Origin: Sorex araneus
Lineage: Eukaryota; Chordata; Mammalia; Eulipotyphla; Soricidae
DNA: 64,000 nucleotides
Direction of reading: 5' to 3'
Assembly: GCF_027595985.1 (NCBI RefSeq)
Contig: NC_073305.1
Location: 107,319,535-107,383,534, forward strand
Shown: in pieces, positions 1-12,689 of the stretch
Position numbering within the stretch: position 1 is the stretch's first letter
Layout: each line of letters starts with the position of its first letter
The notes under the pieces: model-generated
Told to the model about the DNA's origin: nothing
Database searches by the model: none
Seen by the model: the letters and a program-made list of their open reading frames with translations, nothing else
Program-made: the position numbers and the translations under genes

Positions 1-239
1 GATTCAGTAGGCCTTAAAATATTTAAGAATTAAGTAAAATACAGAGTGATGGAATTAAATGTATAAATTTGAATTTCTATTCAATTTTAAGTTACAAAAA
101 TAGAATCACTCAAAATATCCTAGTGTCTTGGGTAGAATTAAGTATATAATCAGTATTGGTTATGGCAATGCAGTTCAAAATATTCTACAATTGTGGGTAA
201 TCAATGAAATGACTTGAATACCAAATATCGACCTATGAA
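1..239. other. Unique intergenic DNA
   Basis: AT-rich sequence with no open frame of note and no repeat that I recognise. Confidence 0.5.
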
Positions 240-405
240 AAGCAATGCTCTTTAAGTGGGGTATGTGTGTATCAGAGTACCCGGGAGTAAACATTATTGG
301 AGTCAATCAGCTCCCAAGTTACAAGGCATAATATTAACTGTCTTCCTGTGTCCATACAGAAAGGTAAACTAAGTTCCCTTAGGACAAACCCAGTGTTATC
401 CTACA
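240..405 (-). repeat. LTR fragment, TGTAGGATAAC-type family
   Basis: Read on the minus strand it starts at 405 with TGTAGGATAACAC and continues into GGTTTGTCC and CAGGAAGACAGTTAATATTATG. The same order is seen at 31.06-32.36 kb, 60.5-61.0 kb and 54.3 kb. It is a truncated 5' part of that LTR. A short internal deletion removed the ACATTGCTCTAAGG block present in the other copies. Confidence 0.6.
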
Positions 406-694
406 TAGCTCAACAGCGATTTTTTAAAAAGCAATTCCTCTTAGGGACCAGGATGGTAATTTAGTGTTGTCAAGTGCAGAGAGTTCTATTTCTGACACCA
501 CATGACCTCTAAGCACCACCAGTTGTTGCCCTAGTTTCCCTTTACCCCCACCAGTGGGGCAGTATCAGGTTATCTGGTTAATATCGGAGCCTTCAGACCT
601 TCACAGCTGGACCTAGTGTCTCCCAGAATGGCCTCAGGGATCCTGATGACTGCTTAGGAATCACTCACTACTGCTTAGGAGCCCTATGCCATTT
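406..694. other. Unique intergenic DNA
   Basis: No gene or clear repeat recognised. Confidence 0.4.
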
Positions 695-850
695 AAGGGA
701 TTTTCTTTTTTTTTTCTTTTTTTATTTTTTTTATTTTATCACCATGTGGAAAGTTACAGAGTTCTCAGGTTTATGTCTCAGTTATACCGTATTCAAACAC
801 CATCCCTTCACCAGTGCCCATATTCCACCACCAAAATAAGGGATTTTCTT
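695..850 (-). mobile_element. 5'-truncated L1 3' tail with 13-bp TSD
   Basis: The inserted part is about 708-837 on the minus strand. It carries the shrew L1 3'UTR end (ATTTTGGTGGTGGAATATGG, then AGGGATGGTGTTTGAATA, then CATGGTGATAAAAT) and a poly-A seen as T-runs on the plus strand. The direct repeat aagggattttctt flanks it at 695-707 and 838-850, which marks a target-primed insertion of only about 130 bp. Confidence 0.75.
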
Positions 851-1298
851 GACTTCCAAAAATTTCTATCTTTTGTCATTGTTTTTCTTCACTCTCAGTG
901 ATCTCAGTCAATATCATAGCTTCTGCCTACAATATAAACACATGAACTCTCACTCTTAGACACTCAGCATCTACCTTGATATTCAGTTCTAGTCCTTCAA
1001 TACTGACCACCAGCCAAGTAATTCCATAATGATGCCTTTTCAGCACAACCAGTTGGACTTGATCATAAACCGTCAAAGGCCAGAGACTCTCCATGTACCT
1101 TCCCACTACCAGTTTCTAGAACAGTCATGGCAGTAGCAGCTTCTCCATTGTCCTTGCTATAACTCAATGTTGATATTTTCCCTATTGTAGAGGAAGGAAA
1201 ACAAGGCTCAAAGGGACTCAAAACAAAAGTGTATCATGATTTCAGTCTGCTTACCTGCCTACCTTCCTTCACTGAAATCAATCCTTTTAAAAAGAATA
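851..1298. other. Unique intergenic DNA
   Basis: Nothing recognised: no long frame and no repeat structure. Confidence 0.4.
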
Positions 1299-1397
1299 CC
1301 AGGAGTAATTACTGAGTGCAGAGGCAGGAGTAACCCATGTGCATCACTGAGTATGATCGAAAAAGCGTAAATAAATAAATAAATAAATAAATAAATG
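1299..1397 (+). mobile_element. SINE-A, 5'-truncated, (AAAT)n tail
   Basis: It holds only the 3' body (CCAGGAGTAATTACTGAGTGC, then a second AGGAGTAACCC block, then GTGCATCAC) followed by seven or more AAAT units at about 1366-1396. The tRNA-like head is missing. Confidence 0.75.
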
Positions 1398-2915
1398 GAA
1401 TGCCAGTGTCTACAGCATAAAGCTAAAATTGGTTAGTTAAGTATTTAGGGACCCCTCATAGGATACCCACTCACGTTTCATCTCTATCTGACACTTTTCA
1501 CTCCTGCTGGATGGATCTCCTGTCCATCACAAAGTCATGCCCCACATACTGTCTCCACTGATTCAGATGCAAACTTCTCCATTCGCTTCCTACCTCCCAT
1601 ACCAATTGCTATGCCTTGCAAAAGGCATTTCACTAAATGAAAATAATGAATTATGCATATTCTGGTATATCAAGACTTGTCTGCCATTTGATAGATCCTA
1701 GAAAAAGAAAGATCATATTTAAGTTTTTCAAATTTCAGAAAGTAGGCTTGGCAGAGTTATCTTATTACCTTCTCTTCCTGTAGTGATGCTTCATGGTAAA
1801 TGTTATCAGTTCAACTATATATAGAAACCTATATATAGAAAGTAATAAATTTTTAAAAAAAGGACTGTTAGTGAACATGGTGAAAGAAAGAGGCAGAATG
1901 AGTAACCTTTAGCTATTAACACTAAAAATGACAGCTTGAATAGTCCCACACTTGAGATCTCTTGTGTTCATATGGCTTTTTCAGACTGCTTTTATCATTG
2001 CTAGAGAAGTGGTTTCTAACTTCTCCTCCCTCCAACTCTCTCTTCATCATCTTCTTCCACATCTTTCTTCTTCCAAATCCTTTTGTTGAAGACAATTTTA
2101 CTAAGCTGTACCATGTAAAAAATAGATTCAAAATAGATACTGAAGGTGGGGGTGGAGTGGGAAGTGCTCATTAACAGTTACCTCCCCATCCCCACACTTG
2201 AATAGAGGCTCTATTTCAAGAATTGTCTAGGAAAGGTACCTATATACAAGCATGTTTAGTTGAAGGGTGTACAGGAAGCTAATTTTATTGTTCACCAAAA
2301 GAAGAGATGTGCTCCAAAACTATCCTCTTTTCCCTAAATTATTTACTTTGTATTCTGGGCTCCCTAGAACTTGGATTTTTGAACTGAAGACCAACAAATA
2401 CATGTTTAGTTCTTGCTGTCCTGGAACATATACTCTGCTCCTCAAATTTACCTAACTAATTATAAGGCCAAATTGTGTGCCTTCCTGACAAAAATCTCCA
2501 ATTTTCAGATTTTCTGCTCTGATCTTTTACCTGAATTTGAGCTCTACTGTTAATTTCTTGCTTCTTAGAGTATTCATTTGATTGGTCCATTCCCACCTTA
2601 ATCTAGTCCTGAAACTACATCAGAGTTGTCTGGCAAAAGAAAAAAAATTCCATAATAATAACAGTGAGGTAACGGGAATTCATGAAGAGGTGGAATTCAC
2701 AATATAATTGAGGAGAACTTTGTATTTATTAAGTGAAGCAAATCACCTAAAATAGGAAACAAATGTACAGTGTTTCAGCCACACAGATATCTCTATCTTG
2801 TGAGCATCTCTGTTGAAGTGATTATATTATTAAAAATTTAAAACACAATATTTATAAATAAATGGCCCTTAACTACAAGTCAACAAGTGAAGTGCAAGTA
2901 AAAAAGTAGAAATCT
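1398..2915. other. Unique intergenic DNA
   Basis: AT-rich. Short frames occur on both strands near 1.9-2.5 kb, but they show no family resemblance and no splice-site context that I can defend. No gene seen. Confidence 0.4.
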
Positions 2916-3003
2916 GGGGCTGGAGAGATAATTCAATTGTCAGGCATAGCACCAAGTCAGGACGAAGCGCTGAGCACAGCTGGCTGTGGCCAAAGCAACA
3001 AAA
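2916..3003 (+). mobile_element. SINE-A, degenerate
   Basis: It starts GGGGCTGGAGAGATA and ends at an AAAGCAACAAAA tail. The middle is shortened. It abuts a SINE-B on the opposite strand. Confidence 0.6.
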
Positions 3004-3252
3004 ATATCACTGTATCACTGGCATCCCATTGCTCATTGATTTGCTCGAGGGGGCACCAGTAACATCCATTGCAAGACTTGTTGTTACTGTTTTTGGAATA
3101 TCAAATACATCACGGGTAGCTTGACAGGTTCTGCTGTGTGGGCAAGATACTCTCAGTAGCTTGCCAGGCTCTCCAAGAGGAACAAAGGAATCGAATCTGG
3201 GTCGGCAGTGTACAAGGCAAACACCCTACCCCCTGTGCTATCGCTCCAGCCC
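3004..3252 (-). mobile_element. SINE-B (tRNA head + RTE 5'UTR + RTE 3' tail)
   Basis: On the minus strand: GGGCTGGAGCGATAGC head, degenerate B box, CTTGGAGAGCCTGGCAAGC block, GGCAAGC repeat, TGATATTCCAAAAACAGTAACAA, then GGGTGCCCCC-type RTE 3' end and a CAGTGATACAGTGATAT tail. It is nearly full length. Confidence 0.85.
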
Positions 3253-5962
3253 AAAATAAAACAAAAATCTATTACAAAAATAGGGAGGGAAATATGTCTG
3301 TGCTATACTATACATATAATATAAATTATTAATACACATATATATGATGTACAAAGCCACAAAATTTTCTCTAATTTCTAAGTGATAGCTAAAGTGTATA
3401 ATTACTTTAAAGACACACCTTTTGATAAATTGTGATTTTATTGAATTTTACTTTGATATGGAGGGCAAAGAAAAGTTGCAGAGCAGTAAAGTTTCTATAT
3501 AAGGAAGAAATCCTAACAAGAGAACTTAAAGACTTTCATTAGATGCTGCCTTCCCAACTTAAGTCTGAACTAGTCAACAATTACTGCTTTTGAAGAGAAG
3601 TTGAATTCATCAGCCCCCAAATTCCTTTCAAAAAAAACATTTTTATGAATTTAGTTGATCACTGAACAATATGAAATCGAAAAGCACCAAATCTTCAGTA
3701 TTCTAAAATCCATGTGTAACTTCTGACTCACCCCAAATTTACTACTATTGATTAAAGTTTTTAGAAATAAGTTCATCAACACTTATCTTGTGTCTTACCT
3801 GTTTTATATACTGTACCATATAACATAACAAGCTAGAGAAAAGAAAATGCTACTAAAAATTCATAAGGGAGGAGAAATATATTTATAGTATTTTAAACTT
3901 CCTGGGTCCAAGGACAAGTTATACATTAATATAACTACATTGGCAGTTCAGAGAGGTACTAAATTAAAATGTAGAGTTAGCAGAGAGGTCTTCCTAGTGA
4001 AAAAGTATATTTGGACTTGTTTTGAAAGGTAACTATGTTTTGAAGATAGAAGGCCGGGGCAGGCATCATTTGGGGTGAAAAATCATTATGTCAAGAATTT
4101 GGAAGATACTGGGACAGTGCACAGGAATGAACAGGGTAGCTAATGATGATGGAAGAAAAATAGAAATGTGATTTTTTTAGAAAGCTCCCTGAGAAGGAAG
4201 TAGGGGTTGAACCCCCTACTAGAGAGCCCCCTGAGAAGGAGTAGAGGTTGAACCTACTCACCACATGGCAGTGGTGAGTGAGCTTAGTAAAAACCTGAAA
4301 TCAGTTCATACTTTATCTAATAAATCTGACAGCTGCCTAAGGACATGTGAACTTTGGAGCAGGTCTCAAATGAAAAGCTATATGCTGTGTTAAAGTTTCC
4401 TCAGTGTTGTAGAAGGGGTGGGGGGTTAACTCAGTACAAAGGTGGGTTGACAGTAAGACCTCCCAATATGTCCAGGGTAAAATTACATGCTTTTTTAAAG
4501 ATGTTTCACCTCTCTTCTATTGATTATAAAGGGAAGCAAGAGAATTGTAAACATTCATCTAGAGTCAGGACATGGTGTTTGGATAAAGGTGTGAAATATT
4601 TTTATAACTATATCACTTACTGATGAATATCCTCTGTTAATGAATAGACAAGTAAAGATATTGGTACAACATTTTTATGAAGAAATTGGAAATAAAGAAA
4701 GTGAGTATAACCTGGAATTATTTTAAACAAAACTTTAAGCAATTATTTTGTGGTTTTACCACGTCACCATTCTTTGTTAAACTTTCTGTTCAAGGTAATC
4801 TAAACTATAGATTTGGTATCTACATATACTGTCTTGCTCAAAAAATTCTTCTATTTGTCTCAAACTTATGTTTTTTTCCACTCCACAGCATAACTACCGT
4901 CATTCTCAATACTCTGCCTCTCCATGTTTCCTGTTTCCTGGAAAAACTGATGAGTCTAAGCTGAGAATTTAAATCCCAAGACTCTCCAGCCAAGATCGAC
5001 ACTCACCATAAAGTCTCTTACTTACAGGGAAGTAACCTCACCTATTACCTAATTTATTGCAGTCTCGGTTCATTTACATAAATTGGGGGTGATGATTTTT
5101 ATATGACTGTGGTGCATACACATAAAAGTAGTAAGTTGTTAAATGCATTGTGTGGCATATACAAACACAAATATCATTAACAAAAATAATCTTTACATCT
5201 ATCGTTTCTCTAATCTTCATACTCTGGTCTCAGAGAAAGAAAGATCTATATTATTTTTTCTGAGGCTAACAGTGGTCCATTCGCATCCATTATTAACTTA
5301 AAATAATAAAGAGGAATTATAGGTTCATGACTGGAAATTCAGAGAAAGTTAAGAGCAAACATTGACAGCTCAACTGTACCTCTAGGGACCAAATTCTGCC
5401 TTTCCTCTCTACTCTTGCTGATATCAGTTCCAGCTCAAGGTAAGAACGCGTTAGCATCACAAGATGGCTACATAGCAGTTTGAGCACCATTGGCTGCATT
5501 TTTAACATTTAGGCAGAGAAAGAGAGTTGTTCCTAGAATTTATTTCAGAACAAAGTTTCTTCTCCAAAGGTCCAAAGAAAATCCTTCTCATAAGTCATTG
5601 GTTTAAATTCTATGAAACGTTAGCTTTTCCTAGACCGGTTTTAAGTTTGCATCCCAGACAAACTATTGAATCCCATTCTACCTTTTGAAAATATGGTGGA
5701 GTTAAGTTTCCGCAATGTACATAGGTACTCAGGTAATTTTGTTCAATTGCACGGTCCAGGAGACAAGACTTATGTAGATTATTATTATACAACTGTGTTC
5801 TCATTGCAAAAATGCAATAAGAATAGTGCTTCCTGGAGTTATTCAGCTGGAGTCCTTGGAGTTAGAAAGAGGAATTTGAAACTGAAGATTGTTATGACAA
5901 GAAGGGATACTAAATACTTGTTAGGTTATCACAAAATACTTTTCATCATTTGAATTCTTCTC
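3253..5962. other. Unique intergenic DNA
   Basis: AT-rich sequence. At 4184-4252 there is an imperfect tandem duplication of about 35 bp (CCTGAGAAGGA-GTAG-GGTTGAAC twice). Frames of 60-95 codons at 4.35, 4.68, 5.3 and 5.7 kb resemble no family I know and look like chance. No gene seen. Confidence 0.4.
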
Positions 5963-6208
5963 TTGGAGTGACAGCACAGTGGGTAAGGATTTGCCTTGCA
6001 CGTGGCCGACCCGAGTTTGATTCCTCCATCCCTCTCAGAGAGCCTGGCAAGCTACCGAGAGTATCTTGCCCACACGGCAGAGCCCGGCAAGCTAACCGTG
6101 GCATATTCAATATGCCAAAAACAGTAACAACAAGTCTCACAATGGAGACATTACTGGTGCCCACTCGAGCAAATCGATGAGCAATGGGATGACAGTGATA
6201 CAGTGATA
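5963..6208 (+). mobile_element. SINE-B, near full length
   Basis: Head TTGGAGTGACAGCACAGTGGGTAAG with the A-box core; B box GAGTTTGATTCC; then the RTE-5'UTR-like block with two GGCAAGCTA motifs and AATATGCCAAAAACAGTAACAA; then GTCTCACAATGGAGAC-ATTACTGGTGCCCACTCGAG and a GACAGTGATACAGTGATA tail. Confidence 0.88.
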
Positions 6209-6899
6209 CTTTCCTATGATGTTTTCCCTGTTAATTTATTCTTTTCCTTAAACTAGCAATTGCTCTCTTTGCATTAGGTTATAAACTTATATTCATTCTT
6301 CTTTGCATAAAGTAAAAAAAGTTAAAATTAAAAATCAAAACTTCGCCAAACCTCCATCAAGCCACCTTAGCTTCTCTGTAAGCTCCTGAAATCAGAGTCT
6401 GTATTTATTGCTTCTACTATGTAGTTTCACTTGCACCTCAATCACTCTATTGAATAATCTCTCTCAGAGTTGTTTGTGTGTAAACTAATCCATAAGTCAA
6501 TGGGCACTTCTAATTTCTCCAATTACCACATCCTACTCAAAATTAACTCCTCTGTTTTATCCATTTATTTGATCAATACTTATGGTCTACCTGCCATATG
6601 CTACACACTGGGATAACACTGAGAAAACAACAGTTGAAAGAATTCAGCCCTTGCCCTCAAGGAGGCTCTAGGAGCTAGTATGGAGATAATCAAAGGAAAA
6701 ACAAGTAAAAGCCACAGTGGAGGCATATTTGAAAAGAAAAATATCTCTATCTACTAGGAATTAGGGAAACTATAAAGAGAAATAATTCTTAGAATTTATT
6801 TTTTAAGGAAAAGAGCATGTCCAGTTGAAAGTATCAGAGGTACATGGAACAGTTTGGTGCAATCAGGGAACTACAAGTGGTTTGGTATTGATGAGTGTG
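6209..6899. other. Unique intergenic DNA
   Basis: No gene or repeat recognised. Confidence 0.4.
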
Positions 6900-8154
6900 C
6901 AAACCTGTGGTGAGGTGGGTAAATCCCACGCATTCGAAGTTGTATAAATCCCCCTCTTGTTGGCTGTGTAAACCCTTGTTGATCAGGTATTACACTTGAA
7001 AGGATGTTCGAGGGCTCTCTGGGCGGCTCTCTCTCACCGCCCACATTCGGTGCTCTCGAGTCGCTTCTCCAACCTGGACGGCTGTTGCCTTGGATAGGTG
7101 AAGGAAGAACGAGGACCAAGCTGGTTACTGATTAGTTGCCATTTATTTAATCTCTCCTCTTTCCCAGCTCTCTCCAACCCTCTCTCTCTTTCTCTCTCTC
7201 TCTGTTTCTCTCTCTAACCACACAATTCTTTCTTCCCACTGTATCCGTCTCCTCTATCTCTGTCTCTGCTGTCTCTCTACTGTCCCCACAACCATATCTC
7301 CTTCAATGCCGTCTCCTTCAAACAATCTGAAGCAACCTTCAATCAATCCATCCCTTTCTCCTTGAAGCCACTCTTTCTTATCCTTCACCATGCCTCCCCA
7401 ACCACGCCTCCCATGGGAAGTGCAATCAAAAATGTTTTTCCAGACTTGCCAACCACCTACAGCCCACAAGGACAAAACAGCCCTTAAGGTGTGTTTCTCC
7501 TCCCCTTAGACCTGAAACTTAATTAACATCTTTAGTTCTTCTTCCTAATACTTACCATTCTGTATAGACACAATAACAGACACTTTTGGGCTTATAGGGT
7601 GACTGCCCTGGGGACATCTCACCACAGACTCAGACTACAGTGCTCAGGTAAGATCAATCATTCCTAACCCCAGCATTGTACAAATCTAGTTATTACTTTT
7701 GGATCATGACAGAATTTGTCCATGACCAAGCTCTTAACTTATAGTTTAGCATTAGGGCACTTTGACCAGGCCCATTTCGATGCCAGGGTAGCTCATAGCT
7801 CACCGCTTGCCCTGGGTCCTTCTAGTCCCTCATTGGGACCTTGCTTTGGGGGATCTAGGAAGTAAGGGCAACAGAGACTTGAGTCAAGAGAGCAGATATC
7901 CAGGAGGTATATTATCTGGAATCAATCAACTCCCGAGCCACAGGCTTGTCTTTTTAACTGTCTTCCTGAATCCATACAAAAAGCAACTGCTCTGAAATAA
8001 CTAACCACACAAAGTACAGTAAGGAGAAGAGAAATGCAATATTTAAAAGTCAGAGTCTGATCAGGAGAGAAAGATAATTGAGAGGTTTGGGGGCAATCAA
8101 CAAACACAAGCACCTAGTGGCCAAGCAGGCAGGGCAAACCAACGTTATCCTACA
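6900..8154 (-). mobile_element. LTR of an ERV-like family, degenerate
   Basis: The minus strand starts at 8154 with TGTAGGATAACG and GGTTTGCCC. It shares several blocks with the copies at 31-32.4 and 60.5-61 kb: the 'TTACTTTTGGATCATGACAG', 'GGCCCATTTCGATGCCAGGG' and 'TTCGGTGCTCTC' blocks on the plus strand. It contains a CT-rich stretch (about 7178-7218). The left boundary is approximate and no clean TSD is visible. Calling it an LTR depends on the better-preserved copies with TG...CA ends and 6-bp TSDs. Confidence 0.6.
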
Positions 8155-10517
8155 GTGGGGGTAAAAAAAAAAATGTTAGGAAGAGGCAGGAGATGAGATT
8201 GTTCAAAAGAGCAGAAACCAGGTCAGTGGAGACTTTGAATGTTGTGAGATGGATCAGGGTAGCCACTGAAAAAAAATTGGAATGTTGGATGACATAATCA
8301 AATTTGTATTTTAGAAAGATCATTCTTGTAAAATTGTGGCAGACAGAAAAGGCAAAAAACTGGAGGATTTGTAAAGATAGTGTTAAAGAATTTGGAAAAA
8401 GACAATGAACTGTAACTATTATGATGAATGTAAAGAAGGAAGAATAAAATTTAAGTATAATTAGTATATAAATATCTACAGCTTTTGGTGTGGAATAGGA
8501 AAAGGAATGGTAAAAAAAAAAACTGGTGAGTTTGAGTAAAGGAGCCAATACAATAGTGTCAAAATAGGAGAGTGGTAGTAAAAAGTGGGAAATAGACTAT
8601 CTCTGGATTCTCAGTGTCTCTACTTGGATGTTTATCAATACATTTTTATCAAAATCACCAGTTGTCTCTGAAATTATTTTCTCCTTTATATTAATCTGCT
8701 TGTGCTTTTACTAAGACAATCTCTGCACACCTTTTAATCCTTATTAGCTCATTTCTTCATCATTGTCCACAATTTATTGAACAAATATTATGTCCTACTA
8801 TAAATATTGTGGTGACCCAAACTTAATGCCCATACATAACTTCATTCTGGTGAGAGAACATAGATTATCACTATATATATGTATATATATATATGTCACA
8901 TAAGTATGATCTAGTAATGATTTAAAATAGGAAAAAGATCACAGGACAAACTGACTGCCTGTCTTCCACATTTAACTAGTTGGTAAGGCCCTTTATTTCA
9001 CTTTTAATATCTGTTTTTATATTTACTCCTCATCCCCATACTATCCATTCTATGTCTTCATATTATAGGTCTCATTTTAACCTAGTTCATTAAAAATATA
9101 ATGTAATGAGCCCTTAACTGCATGCTGGCCACTAGACTTTACATAGATCTATAAATAGACTTTTGCAATTTATAAATGATGATGGAATAAATACCCAGAC
9201 TCGTAAATATGAAACAAAATTGGTAAATTCCATATAAAAACAATGCATAATCAATCACAGGAATTCAAATATAGGTAGATTATTTCTGAAGGGGACCTTA
9301 GCTCTGTTAGTATTCAAACACTACTTGAATTTGAAACTGAAGGCTCTACTAGATCTATATTATGTTTGGGGAAAGCAGGTGGAAATAAAAATGTACTATT
9401 GTATATGGAAAGGTAAAGATATCTAAATAAAGTGTGTGTGCCTTTTTCTAGGAGCTTACTCAGAAGAAGATGATGTTAGTTAGGAAGAAAACCACGACCA
9501 ATATGTAGCCTCAATGACTAGTCTGATGAATTTATATTTAAATTGTTAGACAATGGAAATCCAAAATATTGCCTTTTATCTTTGGTACATGGTATTTGTG
9601 TATATTTACAAAACATTTGTGAAGTTACTACCTACTACTAGCTTAGAATATTAGTTATTCAGTGAGAAATTAGTGTTCACAGTCCTTATGTTGAAAACTA
9701 TCATATAAAATCTATGAAAACCCTAGTAATTGATGGCATACCTGCATTTATATCTAAAAACTAATGTTTCTGAACTTTAAAATATTTGATATTTCCCATT
9801 ACTTTGAAATTAGATTACTACAAATTTCTATTAACTTTAAAGCGGAAGGAAAAAAAAGAAAGAAGAAAAAGCCTCCTTTACGTCCTTTGTAAAAATTCTG
9901 TGAATTGGCAGTCCAAAAAACATTTAAAAAATTGAAGACAAAATTTTAGTGTAATATCTCCAGAATTAAGTCTAAATGAAAATATCAAGAATATGGTTTC
10001 TTCCATTTTCTTCAAATATATTAATGATTCATTTCTAGAATAAGTTTCCAAAGAGATGCTAATTTGTCTTTCTACACAAGAGATTGAATATTTAAATTAA
10101 ATCTTGAATCAACCTCTAAAGGAAAATTTCCATCTAGGGAACTTTTTATCAAAAGCATATAAACCAGATGATGTTTCCAAATATAGAACTGCATGTGTTG
10201 TATTGATAACTTATCTTTACAGCCAACATTCTGGTTTAGCTTCTGAATTATTCTGTACATGGACAATTTTTTCAAATATAGACTTGGTGACAAATGTAGT
10301 ACTAATATTCCAATCTATGAATAGATTTGAAACCTAGTATTATTTCAGAATTAGCCAACTCTATCAAAGAAACATGAAGAATGGATTTTATGGTTTCAGA
10401 CTCAATAGTGCCCTCTATAGGAAATCCATGTTTAACTCCGCATTTATTCTGTCAAAACATCACCTAATTATAATTCACATTATGAATGCAAGGTTATTAA
10501 AAGAAGTATAGAGCTTG
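8155..10517. other. Unique intergenic DNA
   Basis: AT-rich. A 132-codon minus-strand frame at 8150-8548 is hydrophobic and compositionally biased, and matches nothing I recognise. A (TA)n run is at 8871-8895. No gene seen. Confidence 0.4.
8871..8895. repeat. (TA)n microsatellite
   Basis: Alternating TA with one G interruption. Confidence 0.8.
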
Positions 10518-10659
10518 TCTTCCATCAACCCACCCTGGTTCAATCCCAGTCAACCCATATGGTACCCTGAGCTCTCCCAGGACTGATCCCAAATGCAAAG
10601 CCAGGAGTAAGCCTTGAGCACCCTGGTATGGCCCCCCAAAACAAAATAACTAAATAAAT
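10518..10659 (+). mobile_element. SINE-A, old copy
   Basis: Degenerate GGTTCAATCCCAG, CATATGGTACCCTGAGC, AGCCAGGAGTAAGCC and TATGGCCCCCCAAAAC blocks in SINE-A order. The end is AAATAAATA-rich and abuts an RTE-derived unit. Confidence 0.65.
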
Positions 10660-11105
10660 ATCATCATCATCATCATCATCATCCCATTGATCATCGAATT
10701 TCTTGAGTGGTCTCAGTAACGTCTCCATTCGTCCAAGCCCTGAGATTTTAGAAGCCTCTCTCTACTCCTCCTTTCAACAATGACGTACTGGAGACTCTTT
10801 CAGGGTCAGGGGAATGAGACCCAGCTTGTTACTGGTTTTGGCATATGAATACACCGTGGGGACCTTGGGAGACTCTCCCATGTGGGCAGGAAACTCCCAG
10901 TAGTTTGCCAGGTTCTCCCAGAGGGAGAAGTAGGCTATAAGATAGCGGCCATGTGCTTCCAGGAGCTTGCTTTTAAGTCTCTGAATGTTGGCCGTTGACA
11001 GAATTGCACGGCGCCGGGGGCAGTCCCTGGGTGTGACCGCCTAGCTACCGGTAAAATAGAAAATCTGAGCAGAGAAGGCCCAATCCCGGTCTAAGCAGGC
11101 TTGGA
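10660..11105 (-). mobile_element. ORF-less RTE-derived unit (mini-RTE), (GAT)n tail
   Basis: On the minus strand it begins near CCAAGCCTGCTTAGACCGGG. It passes through a 5'UTR-like section (GGGAGAACCTGGCAAACTAC, CATATGCCAAAACCAGTAACAA, CCCTGACCCTGAAAGAG, GAGAGAGGCTTCTAAAATC). It then jumps directly to the RTE 3' end (GGACGAATGGAGACGTTACTG) and a (GAT)n tail at 10660-10684. The layout is that of 17012-17631. It has no coding sequence. Confidence 0.75.
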
Positions 11106-12307
11106 TAAGTATAGATAGGTAAAAAATTAAAAGAACTTGCATCAGATCATGTAACTGTAACCAGAGGTAATTGGCTGCTTACACTGATTACGCACTGACA
11201 GAGCAAATGCCCGTTCACCCACCCTAACTGAATCTGCTCACTGACCTATTATCATCCCACAGATATCTTTATGAACATTTTTGGAAAGTACAAGGTGATG
11301 ATTTCTGAGTTGAAGTTTGAGCGTCCTTCCATTTAAGATATGGGAAGCTTGGAAGATGATTTAAGTTGGTATCTTGGGTAACTTCTTTATCAAAGAGAAA
11401 ATGAGTAGAATTGAGTGTTGAGGTAGCCTCAACTTTTTTGCCCAAGGACACATGGAAGCCTCTTCAGTAAGAGAGAAGACAAATATGCTAAATACAGTAG
11501 TCTGCTAAAATAAAAAAAAAATTCAAAGAAGGGGGTAACATAAAGCATTTATGGATATTATTTGTTCATCTAGTTTTGTGGTTTATTCTTATATTTTTCC
11601 TTCTATCCATTTTGTATAATACACAAAGATTATCCACAAAGTGCTAGATAATGTTGCAAGAAATCTTAGCTAAAAACTAATATTATTATTGTCTCTTAGA
11701 AATGGGGTAAATCTTGGAGACTAATAGCTGCCTTAGAGACATAAAAGGCATGTACAGATGGTGTTAATTCCAGATAGAATTTGCTAAGAAGTTATTACTG
11801 TCATCATTAGATAGTTGAAAATTAAATTTAAAATATTTCTTCTGTTGCCAAAGCTGTACAGAACACTATGTACATTCTAAACTTTTCCTTTAGATTTTTA
11901 CATCCAGCTTTATCACATAATAGAGATCACAAGTTAGATAGGCAATTATCACATGTACCTAGTTTGCACAATAGCTTACCTTGCACATTAAATATAATAT
12001 CTCATTTGTGCCTTATAATAACTGTGAGATCAGAGGAATAACTAATACTAAAACAAGAAAAAATCTCTTGGAGCCTGAGTAGGATTATACAGGGAAATTT
12101 ATTTTATAACATCTATTTTTTCGATTTATTGATTTAAATATTAAAAACTTGAACATATATGTGGCTAGATATTATTGAGAATTATAAGCCTACTAAGATG
12201 CTATAACAGTCACAGTCAGCAAAGCTTTTTTTTTAGCTTTGTGGATAATCAGGTTAAAAGTCACAGTTCAGTAGAGACAGTTGTAGTTAGTAAAGCAAGG
12301 TGATAAT
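11106..12307. other. Unique intergenic DNA
   Basis: No gene or repeat recognised. Confidence 0.4.
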
Positions 12308-12316
12308 AAGAATTGC

Positions 12317-12486
12317 AGGGCTGGAGCGATAACACAGCGGGTAGAGCCTTTTCCTTGCACTCGGCCAACCCGGGTTTGAATCCCAGCATCCCATATGTTT
12401 CCCTGAGCACCGCCAAGGGTAATTCCTAAGTGCAGAGCCAGGAGTAACCCCTGTGCATCACCAGGTGTGACCCCAAAAAAAATAAA
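12317..12486 (+). mobile_element. SINE-A, full length with 9-bp TSD
   Basis: Complete: AGGGCTGGAGCGATAACACAGCGGG head, B box GGGTTTGAATCC, body CATCCCATATG...GAGCACCGCC...CCAGGAGTAACCCCTG, end GGTGTGACCCC plus A-tail. The direct repeat aagaattgc sits at 12308-12316 and 12487-12495. Confidence 0.93.
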
Positions 12487-12689
12487 AAGAATTGCTATTA
12501 GTTTAAATTTTTGTACTTATTATTGGAATCTAGTGCTATTTTTTTCCTGGTTTGGTCTTGAAGCCGAAATCTCAAAAGTTATCCATTGAGATGCACTGCA
12601 GAAGATTTTGAATGGCAGGCCGCAAGCTGAAGGCAGCTTGGAACTAGTGATGAAAGCCTGTAAGGATCTAATATTTGAAATTACAGGTT

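Noticed and set aside
8150-8548. 132-codon minus-strand frame, hydrophobic
   Set aside because: Biased Phe/Ser/Thr composition from AT-rich purine DNA on the plus strand; no motif, splice context or family resemblance.
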